Source: Sphaerisporangium sp040649355 (GTDB lineage: Bacteria > Actinomycetota > Actinomycetes > Streptosporangiales > Streptosporangiaceae). Taken from it: 64,000 bases of DNA. The translations under genes were made by a program, and so were the position numbers. The notes below the pieces were generated by a model. The model saw nothing but the letters and a program-made list of their open reading frames with translations, was not told the origin of the DNA and searched no databases. The stretch spans positions 1 to 64,000 of the forward strand of contig NZ_JBICTU010000030.1 of the NCBI RefSeq assembly GCF_043197795.1. The letters run 5' to 3'. Below are positions 17,513 through 27,124 of this stretch, piece by piece. How positions within the stretch are numbered: position 1 is the stretch's first letter; each line of letters begins with the position of its first letter.

Positions 17513-18439
17513 ATGACCAGCCACCGGCTCTGGATCCCGGCCCGGCTCCGTCCCGGCGACCGGGTGGCCATCGTCGCGCCCTCGGGGCCCGTCGACCCGG
17601 TGCGCCTGGCACGGGGACGCCAGGTCCTCACCGAGATCGGCCTGGACGTCGTCGTCATGCCGAGGGTGCTCAACCGGCGGGGATACCTCGCGGGCTCCGA
17701 CGCGGGCCGGGCGGCCGACCTGCAGGAGGCGTGGTGCGACCCGGAGGTCCGGGCGGTGATCTGCGCGCGGGGCGGCTACGGCGCCACCCGCCTGCTCGAC
17801 CTGCTCGACTGGCCCGCCATGGAGGCCGCCCGGCCCAAGATCCTGCTCGGGTCGAGCGACGTCACCGCCCTGCACCAGGCGTTCGCCGTACGGCTGGGCG
17901 TGGCGAGCTGCTTCGGGCCGATGCCGGCCTGCCAGACCCTGGGCGACGACGAAGGGCCCGAGCGGGCCTCGCTCGACCACCTGTGCTCGTCGCTGTTCGA
18001 GATGGAGATGCCGGCCCCGGTCGCCGGTGACCGGGTGATCGTGCCCGGCCACGCCGAGGGCCCGCTCACCGGGGGCAACCTGTCGCTGCTCGCGGCCCTG
18101 TGCGGGACCCCCTACGCCCTGAGGGCCCAGGGGCACATCGTGCTGCTGGAGGACGTCGGCGAGGAGCCGTACCGTATCGACCGCATGCTCACCCAGCTGC
18201 TCCAGGCCGGATGCCTGAACGGCGCCCTCGGCATCGTGCTCGCCTCGTGGGTGGGGTGCGGGGACCCGATGGGGGTGCTGGTCGAGCGGCTGGCGCCGCT
18301 GGAGGTCCCCATGATCGCCGGGGTGCCCATCGGGCACGGAACCCCACAGTTCACCGCATGGATGGGGGCGGACGCGGTCATTGATACCGAATCGTGCTCT
18401 TTGACTTGCCTGTTCCGCGACCCTGCTACGGCACTGTAG
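17513..18439 (+). CDS. LD-carboxypeptidase (peptidase S66)
   Basis: 308 residues. S66 signatures: GDRVAIVAPSGPV at the N-terminus, ARGGYGATRLLD, the nucleophile Ser in LLGSSDVTAL, the Glu in LLEDVGEEPYRIDRML and the His in VPIGHGTPQFT. These enzymes cut the L-Lys/Dap-D-Ala bond of murein tetrapeptides during wall recycling, or act in microcin self-immunity. GGAG precedes the ATG. The next gene follows 42 bp downstream and could be cotranscribed. Confidence 0.92.
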   Translation: MTSHRLWIPARLRPGDRVAIVAPSGPVDPVRLARGRQVLTEIGLDVVVMPRVLNRRGYLAGSDAGRAADLQEAWCDPEVRAVICARGGYGATRLLDLLDWPAMEAARPKILLGSSDVTALHQAFAVRLGVASCFGPMPACQTLGDDEGPERASLDHLCSSLFEMEMPAPVAGDRVIVPGHAEGPLTGGNLSLLAALCGTPYALRAQGHIVLLEDVGEEPYRIDRMLTQLLQAGCLNGALGIVLASWVGCGDPMGVLVERLAPLEVPMIAGVPIGHGTPQFTAWMGADAVIDTESCSLTCLFRDPATAL

Positions 18440-18481
18440 CGCTGGTCCGGGGGAAGACAGCGGTCAGTAGGGAGCCTGCGT

Positions 18482-19387
18482 GTGGGCTTGTTCAGGCGGT
18501 ACCGGAACCGGCGGGCCGGCGCGCGACGGCGCCCGATCGAAGACGTGGACCTCGACTCGCTTCTGGCGCTCGTGGCCGACAGCCTCGGCTACGCCTACGA
18601 GTTCGAGGCCGACGGGTCGGCCCTGCTCCTGTCCGGGCCCCGCGACATCACGGTGCGGCTGACCGGGCTGCGCCGCGAGGCGGGGCGCCGCTCCCGCGAG
18701 GACTGGCCCACGCTGGTGTCCGGCCACCTGGCCCGTACGGTCGCCCGTGCCGGCGACCTGCCCGACGTATGCGACCTCGCCGAGATCCGCCCGCTGCTGC
18801 GCACGCGCGTCGTGCTCGCCGACGGCCTGGAGGACGACCCGTCCCGGCTGATCGGCCGCCACGTCGGCTCCGACCTGGTCGAGATCCTCACGGTGTCCGG
18901 CCGTCCGGTGCGCCCCGAGGAGGCCTTCTGCTGGCCGGTCACCCCGGCCGAGGCCCTGGACCTGGCGGCGGAGAACGTGCTGGCGGACGAGAAGCTGTCG
19001 GCCGAGCGCGCCGACCTCGACGGGACCCCGGCCTGGATCATGACGGGGTCGACGGTGAGCGCCGCCGTGCACCTGCGCAGGATCCAGGACTACCTGCTGG
19101 TCTCGCCCGACGGCCTCATGGTCGCCTTCCCCCATCCCGGGGAGATGGTCGTCCATCCCATAGACGGGCTGTCGGTGATGCGCGCCATCGAACGGCTGTG
19201 GATGATCGCCCGCCGGGAGTACGGCTCGCGCGACGACGGCCTCAGCCCCCACGTCTACTGGTGGAACCACGGGCGGCTGACCCGCATCCAGGCCGATCTG
19301 GTCATCCAGGACGGCCAGCGCCGCCTCGTCGTCGCCCCGCCCCCCGAGTTCGCCCGCCTGCTCTCCGACCTCGCCCAGGGAAGCTAA
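18482..19387 (+). CDS. Conserved hypothetical protein, weakly DUF1444/YtpQ-like
   Basis: 301 residues, GTG start with GGGAG upstream. A basic N-terminus is followed by alternating alpha/beta segments. RPEEAFCWPVTPAEALDLAAENVLAD recalls the central motif of YtpQ-like DUF1444 proteins (it ... eel ... A.eNL), and DYLLVSPDGLMVAFPHPGEM recalls their C-terminal part. The similarity is judged by eye and is weak. No catalytic motif is recognised and no signal peptide is present. Confidence 0.75.
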   Translation: MGLFRRYRNRRAGARRRPIEDVDLDSLLALVADSLGYAYEFEADGSALLLSGPRDITVRLTGLRREAGRRSREDWPTLVSGHLARTVARAGDLPDVCDLAEIRPLLRTRVVLADGLEDDPSRLIGRHVGSDLVEILTVSGRPVRPEEAFCWPVTPAEALDLAAENVLADEKLSAERADLDGTPAWIMTGSTVSAAVHLRRIQDYLLVSPDGLMVAFPHPGEMVVHPIDGLSVMRAIERLWMIARREYGSRDDGLSPHVYWWNHGRLTRIQADLVIQDGQRRLVVAPPPEFARLLSDLAQGS

Positions 19388-19413
19388 CCTCGCCCAGGGA
19401 AGCTGACGGCCGG

Positions 19414-21222
19414 CTAGTCGCCGAGGAGCTCGGCGTAGCGGGGGGTGCAGCTGGACCGCGACAGCGTGTGGGCGGTGTGGATCAGCGGGACGTGGCTGAA
19501 GGCCTGCGGGAAGTTGCCGACCAGGCGGCCGTAGCGCGGGTCGTACTCCTCGGCGAGCAGGCCCACGTCGTTGCGCAGCGACAGCAGCTTCTCGAACAGC
19601 TCGACCGCCTCGGGCCGCCTGCCGATCATGGCCCGTGCCTCGGCCAGCCAGAAGCTGCACGCCAGGAACGCCCCCTCCCCGCCCGCGAGGCCGTCGACGG
19701 AGTTGGCCTGGGCGATCGGGTAGCGCAGCACGAAGTCGTCGGACATCAGCTCGCGCTCGATGGCGTCGATGGTGCCGACGACGCGGGGATCGGCGGCGGG
19801 CAGGAACCCGGTCTGCGGTATCAGCAGCAGCGACGCGTCCAGCTCGCGCGAGCCGTACGACTGGGTGAAGGTGTTCCTGATCGGGTCGAAGCCCTTCTCC
19901 ATGACCTCGGCGTGGATGCGGTCGCGCAGCGCGCGCCAGCGCTCCAGCGGGCCGTTCTGGCCGAACCGCTCGATCTGCCGGATGGAACGGTCGGCGGCGA
20001 CCCAGGCCATCACCTTGGAGTGGACGAAGTGCCTGCGCGGCCCCCGCACCTCCCACAGCCCCTCGTCGGGCTCGTCCCAGTGGGATTCGAGGAAGTCCAT
20101 CAGCGAGCGCTGGATCGCCCAGGTGCGGGAGATCGAGGTGAGCCCCGACGCGCGCGACAGGTAGAGGCAGTTCATCACCTCGCCGTAGACGTCGAGCTGG
20201 AGCTGGTTGACGGCGGCGTTGCCGATGCGCACCGGGCGGGAGTCCTCGTAGCCGTCGAGCCAGGAGAGCTCCATCTCGGGCAGGCGGCGCTCGCCCGCCA
20301 CGCCGTACATGATCTGGAGGTCCTGGGGGCGGCCGGCGATGGCGCGCAGCAGCCACTCGCGCCAGTCGCGCGCCTCCTCGACGTACCCGGCGCCGATGAG
20401 CGCGTCGAGCGTCATCGTGGCGTCGCGCAGCCAGCAGTAGCGGTAGTCCCAGTTGCGGACCCCGCCGAGGTCCTCGGGCAGGGAGGTCGTGGCCGCCGCC
20501 ACGATGCCGCCGGTGGGAGCGTAGGTCAGCGCCTTCAGCGTGATGAGCGAGCGGACTACCGCGTCACGCCACTGCTTCTCGGCCCGTGGCTCGCACTGGG
20601 CGACCCACTCGGCCCACATCTTGCCGGTCTCTTCGAGCTCCTTGATCGGGTCGATCTGCTCGGGCTTGGGCGAGTGGGAGGGGTGCCAGGTGAACACGAA
20701 GGGCAGCCGGTCGCCGGCCGACATCCTGAACGTCGCCCGGTGGGCGTAGTCACCGCCCTGGAGCGGGACGGGGGAGTGCAGCCAGGCGGAGTCGGGCCCG
20801 CCGACCGCCTGCAGCAGCCCGTCGTTGCGGCGCACCCAGGGCACGATGCGGCCGTAGTCGAAGCGGATGCGGATCTGCGTGGCCATCTCGACGCTGCCCG
20901 CGAGGCACTCGACGACGCGGACCAGGTCGGGGTTGGCGTGCCGGGGAGGCATGAAGTCGGTGACCCGCACCGTGCCGCCCTCGGTGTCCCACTCGGTCTC
21001 AAGGATCAGCGTGTTCTCGCGGTAGCGGCGCCGGGTGCTGAGCCGGCGTTCGGGCCCTGCGGGACCGAGCCACCAGTGACCGTTGCGATCGTCGCCGAGC
21101 ATTCCCGCGAAGCAGGCGGGGGAGTCGAAACGGGGCAGGCAGAGCCAGTCGATCGAGCCGTCGCGCCCGACGAGGGCGGCCGACTGCATGTCGCCGATGA
21201 TGGCGTAGTCCTCGATCCGCAT
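19414..21222 (-). CDS. Glycoside hydrolase family 15 protein (glucoamylase/trehalase-like)
   Basis: 602 residues, the usual length of the bacterial GH15 family. The N-terminal domain begins MRIEDYAIIGDMQSAALVGR (binding loop GSIDWLCLPRFDS). The (alpha/alpha)6 catalytic domain carries NWDYRYCWLRDAT and a catalytic Glu in DEPDEGLWEVRGP. The second catalytic Glu is expected in the C-terminal part (LLAEEYDPRYGR). In mycobacteria and Streptomyces, relatives hydrolyse trehalose; the substrate here is unproven. No signal peptide, so it is cytoplasmic. Confidence 0.9.
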   Translation of the reverse strand: MRIEDYAIIGDMQSAALVGRDGSIDWLCLPRFDSPACFAGMLGDDRNGHWWLGPAGPERRLSTRRRYRENTLILETEWDTEGGTVRVTDFMPPRHANPDLVRVVECLAGSVEMATQIRIRFDYGRIVPWVRRNDGLLQAVGGPDSAWLHSPVPLQGGDYAHRATFRMSAGDRLPFVFTWHPSHSPKPEQIDPIKELEETGKMWAEWVAQCEPRAEKQWRDAVVRSLITLKALTYAPTGGIVAAATTSLPEDLGGVRNWDYRYCWLRDATMTLDALIGAGYVEEARDWREWLLRAIAGRPQDLQIMYGVAGERRLPEMELSWLDGYEDSRPVRIGNAAVNQLQLDVYGEVMNCLYLSRASGLTSISRTWAIQRSLMDFLESHWDEPDEGLWEVRGPRRHFVHSKVMAWVAADRSIRQIERFGQNGPLERWRALRDRIHAEVMEKGFDPIRNTFTQSYGSRELDASLLLIPQTGFLPAADPRVVGTIDAIERELMSDDFVLRYPIAQANSVDGLAGGEGAFLACSFWLAEARAMIGRRPEAVELFEKLLSLRNDVGLLAEEYDPRYGRLVGNFPQAFSHVPLIHTAHTLSRSSCTPRYAELLGD

Positions 21223-21279
21223 GCCCGTCACGCTAGTACGGTTCGGCCGCCGGGGCGCGCGGGTCGCCCTCGGCGGGGG

Positions 21280-21885
21280 TCATCGCCGGGGGCGCATGAG
21301 CGGCATGAAGAACTGCGTGAGGGGCCCGATCGCGAGGGCGAACACGACGGTGCCGACGCCGACGGTGCCGCCGAGCAGCCAGCCGGCGGCGAGCACGGTC
21401 AGCTCGATCAGGGTGCGTGCCGTGCGGATCGACAGCCCGAGGCGGACGAGGCCGGTCATCAGGCCGTCCCGGGGGCCCGGCCCCATGCCCGCGCCGATGT
21501 AGAGCCCGGTGGCGGCTGCCACGAACACCACGGCGGCCAGCAGGTAGACCCAGCGCACCGCCAGGGCGTCCGGCGTGGGGGCCAGCCGGATCGTCAGGTC
21601 GGCGAAGAGCCCGAGGAAGACGATGTTGCTCACCGTGCCGATCCCGGGACGCTGCCTCAGCGGGATCCAGAAGACCATCACGACGGCGCCGACCAGGATG
21701 ATCCAGGTCCCGATCGACCAGCCGGTGCGGACGGCCAGACCCTGGTGGAACACGTCCCACGGGTCGTTGCCGAGCCCGGACTCGACCTGCAGGCCGATCC
21801 CGGCGCCGTAGAGCGCCAGCCCGGCGTACAGGCGGAGCAGGCGGTTGGGGATCGATCCCAGGTGGGGGAGGGAGATTTCGCTCAT
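21280..21885 (-). CDS. YczE/YitT-family membrane protein
   Basis: 201 residues with five hydrophobic helices and the family motif GLGNDPWDVFHQGLA. GMGPGPRDGLMTGL is the second half of the internal repeat. The start at 21885 (MSEISLPHLGSIPNRLL) leaves the regulatory boxes in the intergenic region. It is divergent from a MocR regulator, a pairing already known for the MocR-YczR subgroup. The transported or sensed molecule is unknown. Confidence 0.9.
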   Translation of the reverse strand: MSEISLPHLGSIPNRLLRLYAGLALYGAGIGLQVESGLGNDPWDVFHQGLAVRTGWSIGTWIILVGAVVMVFWIPLRQRPGIGTVSNIVFLGLFADLTIRLAPTPDALAVRWVYLLAAVVFVAAATGLYIGAGMGPGPRDGLMTGLVRLGLSIRTARTLIELTVLAAGWLLGGTVGVGTVVFALAIGPLTQFFMPLMRPRR

Positions 21886-21891
21886 GATGCG

Positions 21892-21931
21892 CCAATAATC
21901 CGATGCCATTGGTTGCATATAAAGGGCCAAT
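21892..21931. promoter_or_regulatory. MocR-type operator: three CCAAT/ATTGG boxes
   Basis: CCAAT at 21892, ATTGG at 21908 and CCAAT at 21927 lie in the 62-bp intergenic region between the divergent yczE-like and MocR genes. Direct plus inverted short boxes in such a gap are the usual binding layout for MocR regulators. Confidence 0.55.
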
Positions 21932-21947
21932 CGGAGAAAGTGGCTTG

Positions 21948-23399
21948 ATGGAGCGTTACCTCAGCGGGCCGCAGCTCGCCAGGCTCGTCGAGGTCCCCCG
22001 GGACGCCCGGCCGTACTACCGGGCGCTGGCACAGGCGGTGCGCACGCTGATCCTCGACGGGCGCCTGCCCACGCGGCTGCGCATGCCCGCCGAACGCCAT
22101 CTGGCCGAGGCGCTCGGCGTCAGCCGCACCACCGTCACCACCGCCTACGACCGGCTGCGCGAGCAGGGGTTCCTCGACAGCCGCCAGGGCGCGGGGAGCT
22201 GGACGGCGCTGCCCGAGCCGAGCGCGCTGCTGGGCACGGAGAACCCGTGGATCGCCCCCGACGACGACGGCCTGCTCCCGCTGCACTGCGCGGCCCCGCC
22301 CGCCACCGGCCTGCTGCCGGACGCCGTGGCCGCCGCGACCGAGGCCTACCCTCGTTTCGGCCTCGGCACGGGCTACGAGCCGGTGGGCGTGCGCCCGCTG
22401 CGCGAGGCCATCGCCGCCCGTTACGGCGCCCGGGGCCTCGCCACCCGTCCCGACCAGATCCTCGTCACCGTGGGAGCGCAGCACGCCGTCCACCTGGTCA
22501 TGACGCTGCTGGCCGGGCAGGGCGACCCGGTGCTGGTCGAGTCCCCGACGTATCCGCACGCGCTGGACGCGGCCCGGATGCGCGGCGCGCGGCTCGTCCC
22601 GGTGGGCATAGCGGACGACGGCTGGCACCTCGACCTGGTGACCTGCGCGATGCGCCAGTCGGCGGCGCGGCTCGCCTACGTCATCCCCGACTTCCAGAAC
22701 CCCACGGGGCACCTGATGGGCGACGCCGACCGGGCCGCGCTGGTGGGCGCCGCGCGACGGTACGACACGACGCTGGTGGTGGACGAGAGCTGGGCCGAGC
22801 TGGCCATCGACGAGGTGCCCGCGACCTCTCCGCTGGCGGCCTTCGACACCGACGGCCGGGTGATCAGCATCGGGTCGGCCTCCAAGCTGTGGTGGGGCGG
22901 CCTGCGCATCGGCTGGATCCGGGCCACGGCCGCGCTGATCCGCCGCCTGGCCGTGCTCCGCGCCGCCGTGGACATCGCCTCGCCGCTCTTCGAGCAACTC
23001 GTGGTGGCCCACCTGTTCGAGCGCATCGAGGAGACCAGGGCCGAGCGCAGCCGCACGCTCGGGGCGTCACGGTCGGCGCTGGTCGAGGTGCTCCGCGAGG
23101 AGCTTCCCGAGTGGGGGTTCACCGTGCCGAAGGGTGGCGGCTCGCTGTGGGTGCGGCTGGACTCCCCGATCGCCACACCGCTCGCCGACGCCGCGGCGGC
23201 CCACGGCGTACGGCTGGCGCCCGGCCCGTGGTTCGGCGCGGAGGGCACGCTGGAGCGCTACATGCGCCTGCCGTTCACCATGCCGCCGCACGCGCTCGCC
23301 GAGGCGGCGCGCCGCCTGGCCGCCGCCAGGGCCCTCGCCTCGTCGCCGGGCTCCCCGGTCGCCGCGCGTCCTGGAGTCCCGCTGACGCCGACGCTGTGA
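21948..23399 (+). CDS. MocR-subfamily regulator (GntR HTH plus aminotransferase-like domain)
   Basis: 483 residues. The GntR winged helix covers about 20-90 (LRMPAERHLAEALGVSRTTV). A fold-type I PLP domain follows, with YPRFGLGTGYEPVG, VTVGAQHAVHL and a PLP lysine in ISIGSASKLWWGGLRIG (about 311). PLP is expected to bind as internal aldimine and act as effector or cofactor sensor. GGAG lies upstream of the ATG at 21948. Divergence from the YczE gene points to the YczR subgroup. Confidence 0.93.
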   Translation: MERYLSGPQLARLVEVPRDARPYYRALAQAVRTLILDGRLPTRLRMPAERHLAEALGVSRTTVTTAYDRLREQGFLDSRQGAGSWTALPEPSALLGTENPWIAPDDDGLLPLHCAAPPATGLLPDAVAAATEAYPRFGLGTGYEPVGVRPLREAIAARYGARGLATRPDQILVTVGAQHAVHLVMTLLAGQGDPVLVESPTYPHALDAARMRGARLVPVGIADDGWHLDLVTCAMRQSAARLAYVIPDFQNPTGHLMGDADRAALVGAARRYDTTLVVDESWAELAIDEVPATSPLAAFDTDGRVISIGSASKLWWGGLRIGWIRATAALIRRLAVLRAAVDIASPLFEQLVVAHLFERIEETRAERSRTLGASRSALVEVLREELPEWGFTVPKGGGSLWVRLDSPIATPLADAAAAHGVRLAPGPWFGAEGTLERYMRLPFTMPPHALAEAARRLAAARALASSPGSPVAARPGVPLTPTL

Positions 23400-23403
23400 G
23401 GGC

Positions 23404-24888
23404 TCAGCCCCGCTCCTCGCCCATCAGGACGCGGAGCCTGTGGGAGAACCCGAGCAGGACGACGGCCGCCGCGAGCGCGATGGCGGCGAGCGTGAGGAAG
23501 TACACCGGCGAGGACACGTACTTCAGCAGCCGCGCCGTCTGGCCCCCGATGGCGTCCCCGACGGCGAACGACAGGTACCACACGCCGAGCATCTGGCTCC
23601 TGAAGGCGTGCGGGGCCAGTTCCACGGTGACCGACAGGCCGACCGGGCTGAGGGACAGCTCGCCGAACACCTGCACGAGGTACACCAGGAACAGCCACCA
23701 GACCGAGACCCTGCCGAACTCCGCCAGGTGGGCCACCAGCGCCATCACCACGAAGCTCACGCCGATCATGAACAGCCCGAAGGCGAACTTCTGGGCGGCC
23801 CCCACCCGGTCGCCGAGCCTCACCCACAGGACGGCGAAGATCGGCACGAAGATCATGATGAGCAGCGGGTTGAACGACTGCGTGGTGGCGGCAGTGATGC
23901 GATGGCCGAAGATCCGCAGGTCGGTCTTGGACGCCGCGAACTCGTTCAGCACGGTCGGGGCCAGGTCGTAGATCATCCAGAAGATCGCGGCAGCGACGAA
24001 CAGCCAGATGTAGGCCTTCATCTTCAACCGCTCGTCGGCCGTCAGGTTGTGGCTGCCGAGCAGGATGTAGGCGAAGTAGGCCACCGGGACCATGATCGTG
24101 AGAATGGTCAGCGCGACGGTGAAACGGTCGACCGTGAGCGTGTCGGTCGCCGCCCACAGGGCGATCGCCACCACCGCGACGGTCAGGCCGATCACGGTGA
24201 TGAGTGCGAAGTGCCGGCGTTCCCCGGGGGTCAGGCGGTGCCCGGGCGTCTCCCCGACGCCCCGCAGGTGCCGGCCGCCGAGGACGTACTGGGTCAGGCC
24301 GATCGCCATGCCGACCGCCGCGGCGCCGAAGCCCAGATGCCAGCGGTCGTCCTTGGCGAGGTTGCTGACCACGTACGGGGCGATGAAGGCGCCGAGGTTG
24401 ATGCCCAGGTAGAAGATGGAGAAGCCCGCGTCGCGCCGGGCGTTCTCGCCCTCGGGGTAGAGCGCGCCGACCATCGTGGAGATGTTCGGCTTGAGCAGCC
24501 CGGTGCCGAGCACGATCAGGGCGAGCCCGAGCCAGATCAGCGCGGCCCCCCTGATCGGGACGGCCATGCAGATGTGGCCGAGCATGATGATCGAGCCGCC
24601 GACGAGCACGGCCCTGCGCGCCCCGAGGAGGCGGTCGGCGATCCAGCCGCCCGGCAGCGCCAGCAGGTAGACGAGCGCGCTGTAGACCCCGACGACGGCG
24701 GTCGCGGTGGGCTTGGGCAGCCCGAGGCCGCCCCCGGCCGCGGTGGCGATGAGGAAGAAGTACAGGATGGCGCGCAGCCCGTAGAAGCTGAACCGCTCCC
24801 ACATCTCGGTGAGGAAGAGCGTGATGATGCCGCGCGGGTGCCCGAAGACCGTCTTGTCCCGCGCGCGCTCCCCGACCTCTCCGGCCAT
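23404..24888 (-). CDS. POT/PTR2 family proton-coupled oligopeptide transporter
   Basis: 494 residues with about 14 hydrophobic segments. The family ExxER motif is in LFLTEMWERFSFYG, and the second POT signature in FSIFYLGINLGAFIAPYV. It should import di- and tripeptides with protons. The start at 24888 (MAGEVGERARDK) fits the family; the upstream in-frame TTG at 24978 is unlikely. It is convergent with the MocR gene (4 bp between stops) and diverges from the acyl-CoA ligase. Confidence 0.93.
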   Translation of the reverse strand: MAGEVGERARDKTVFGHPRGIITLFLTEMWERFSFYGLRAILYFFLIATAAGGGLGLPKPTATAVVGVYSALVYLLALPGGWIADRLLGARRAVLVGGSIIMLGHICMAVPIRGAALIWLGLALIVLGTGLLKPNISTMVGALYPEGENARRDAGFSIFYLGINLGAFIAPYVVSNLAKDDRWHLGFGAAAVGMAIGLTQYVLGGRHLRGVGETPGHRLTPGERRHFALITVIGLTVAVVAIALWAATDTLTVDRFTVALTILTIMVPVAYFAYILLGSHNLTADERLKMKAYIWLFVAAAIFWMIYDLAPTVLNEFAASKTDLRIFGHRITAATTQSFNPLLIMIFVPIFAVLWVRLGDRVGAAQKFAFGLFMIGVSFVVMALVAHLAEFGRVSVWWLFLVYLVQVFGELSLSPVGLSVTVELAPHAFRSQMLGVWYLSFAVGDAIGGQTARLLKYVSSPVYFLTLAAIALAAAVVLLGFSHRLRVLMGEERG

Positions 24889-25149
24889 GCCGGTACGCCC
24901 CCGTCCCGCGGCAGCCGGCGCGCTGACCGCCAAAGCGTCGACTGACCTGTTTATTGATAAACGTCCTGAATATCCCAATTTGTAGGGATATTTCTGGCTC
25001 GCTGATCACTCTTCGTGATGGAGTGAATGCCCATAGGCCGGAGCGGGCAAGCATGGTCGTTCTTCTCACTTCCCGGGGCTTGTCTCCGGCGAAGCGCGTG
25101 TGGTGCGATGCATGCCACTCGTGCAAGTGGGCACTTCTGGAGGCGTGAG

Positions 25150-26991
25150 ATGGCCGACCCCCGGGTCCTTGCGGAACGTTCCGAGATCGAGCAGGAGATC
25201 GCCGGCCACACCATCTGCGAACAGCTCAAGCTCACGGCGGAGCGCTTCCCCGACGCGCCCGCCTACTCCGACCCCGCCGAGGACGGCTGGACGACCCTGA
25301 CCTACGGCGAGGCCCGGCGGCGGGTGCTCGCGATCGCCGCCGGCTTCTCGGCCCTCGGCCTCGCTCGCGGCGAGGCCGTCGCGCTCATGATGGTGAACCG
25401 CAGCGAGCACGTGCTGGCCGACCTCGGCGCGGTCCACGCCGGAGGCGTGGCCTGCTCGGTGTACGCGACCTTCGCCCCCGACCAGGTCGCCTTCGTCGCC
25501 AAGGACGTCGACGCCCGCATCGTGGTGCTCGGAGGCGCGGCCGACCTCGCGCGCTGGGAGCCGATCCTCGGCGACCTGCCCGGCCTGCGCAAGGTCATCC
25601 TCCTTGAGGACGCCCCCGACGGCGAGCTGTTCATGAGCTGGGACGACTTCCTGGCGTTCGGAGAGAGCGCGCTCGCCGCCGACCCCGGCGCGGCGGAGGC
25701 GCGGGCCGCCGCCGTCACCGCCGGCGACGTGCTCAGCGTGCTCTACACCTCGGGGACCACGGGCAACCCCAAGGGCGTGCCGCTGACCCACTCCAACATC
25801 ATCTTCGAGGTCGTCGCCACCGACCGCGTGACGCGGCTTCCGAGCCACGGCCCGCAGATCTCCTACCTCACCTACGCCCACATCGCCGAGCGCGTGCTCA
25901 GCCTCTACGTGCCGCTGTTCAAGGTCTCGCACGTCCACTTCTGCACCGACCTGGCCCAGCTCGGCACCGTGCTCGGCCAGGTCAAGCCGATGCTGTTCTT
26001 CGGCGTGCCGAGGGTCTACGAGAAGATGATGGCCCGCCTGCAGGCGCTGCTCAGCACCCAGCCCGAGGAGCAGCAGGAGAACGTCCGCGCCTGCATGGCC
26101 GCCGGGCTCGCCTACGTCGAAGGCTCGCAGTACGGCCAGGTCCCGAGCCCGGAGGTCGCCGCGGCGTACGAGCGCGCCGACGCGGCGCTGCTGTCGATCA
26201 TCCGGTCCATGATCGGACTCGACGACGCGCGCTGGCTCGCCACCGCCGCCGCCCCGATGCCGCCCGAGGTCCAGCGCTTCTTCGCCGGGTTCGGCCTGAA
26301 GGTGATCGACGTGTACGGGATGACCGAGACCAGCGGCGCGTTCACGGCCAACAGCCCCGAGGTGTTCAAACTCGGCACGGTCGGCCGCCCCGGCCTCGGC
26401 GTCGAGGTGCGCATCGCCGACGACGGCGAGATCCTCACGCGGAGCCCCGTGAACACCAAGGGCTACCTCAACCGCCCCGAGGCCAGCGCCGAGCTCATCG
26501 ACGAGGACGGCTGGCTGCACACCGGCGACGTCGGCTCCATCGACGACGACGGCTTCGTGCGCATCGTCGATCGCAAGAAGGAGCTCATCATCACCGCCGG
26601 GGGCGAGAACATCTCCCCCGCCAACACCGAGAGCTTCCTCAAGGAGCACCCGCTCGTCGGCCAGGCGCTGGTGTACGGCGACCGCAGGCCGTACGTCGTG
26701 GCGATCCTCACCCTCGACGGCGAGGTGGCCCCCGCGTGGGCTCAGGGACGCGGCATCGAGTTCACCTCGCTGGCCCTGCTCGCCGAGCACCCCGACGTGG
26801 TCAAGGAGGTCGAGGCGGCCGTCGCGGTCGCCAACGGGAAGCTCGCGCGCGTCCAGCAGGTCAAGAAGTGGCGGCTGCTGCCCGGCGAGTGGACCGCCGA
26901 GACCGAGGAGCTCACGCCGAGCCTCAAGCTCAAGCGCCGCGTCATCCACGCCAAGTACGCCGAGGTGATCGAGGAGATGTACGAGGGCTGA
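25150..26991 (+). CDS. Long-chain fatty-acid--CoA ligase (AMP-forming), FadD15-like
   Basis: 613 residues. AMP-binding motif YTSGTTGNPKGVPLTHSN (about 198-215); VYGMTETSGA; the ATP/AMP motif DGWLHTGDVG; the linker RKKELIITAGGENISP; C-terminal catalytic Lys in TPSLKLKRRVI. It activates fatty acids to acyl-CoA through acyl-AMP. GGAGGCGTGAG precedes the ATG at 25150. The divergent promoter region to the POT gene is 261 bp and AT-rich near 24950-25000. Confidence 0.94.
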   Translation: MADPRVLAERSEIEQEIAGHTICEQLKLTAERFPDAPAYSDPAEDGWTTLTYGEARRRVLAIAAGFSALGLARGEAVALMMVNRSEHVLADLGAVHAGGVACSVYATFAPDQVAFVAKDVDARIVVLGGAADLARWEPILGDLPGLRKVILLEDAPDGELFMSWDDFLAFGESALAADPGAAEARAAAVTAGDVLSVLYTSGTTGNPKGVPLTHSNIIFEVVATDRVTRLPSHGPQISYLTYAHIAERVLSLYVPLFKVSHVHFCTDLAQLGTVLGQVKPMLFFGVPRVYEKMMARLQALLSTQPEEQQENVRACMAAGLAYVEGSQYGQVPSPEVAAAYERADAALLSIIRSMIGLDDARWLATAAAPMPPEVQRFFAGFGLKVIDVYGMTETSGAFTANSPEVFKLGTVGRPGLGVEVRIADDGEILTRSPVNTKGYLNRPEASAELIDEDGWLHTGDVGSIDDDGFVRIVDRKKELIITAGGENISPANTESFLKEHPLVGQALVYGDRRPYVVAILTLDGEVAPAWAQGRGIEFTSLALLAEHPDVVKEVEAAVAVANGKLARVQQVKKWRLLPGEWTAETEELTPSLKLKRRVIHAKYAEVIEEMYEG

Positions 26992-27124
26992 CCCCGGGCG
27001 GCGGCGCGCGCCCCCGTTCGCCCGGCTTTCCGCCGGTACCTGCGGCCCGCGCGCCCGCCGTTTTGCCGGGGGAGGAGTGTGTCGGCCCCCAGGGCGTTAC
27101 CCCTCGGTCCCTAGCCTCCAGGCC

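Noticed and set aside
18394..21948. 1184-codon open frame on the plus strand
   Set aside because: Shadow of the hypothetical gene and the antisense of GH15 and YczE genes; composition-driven openness.
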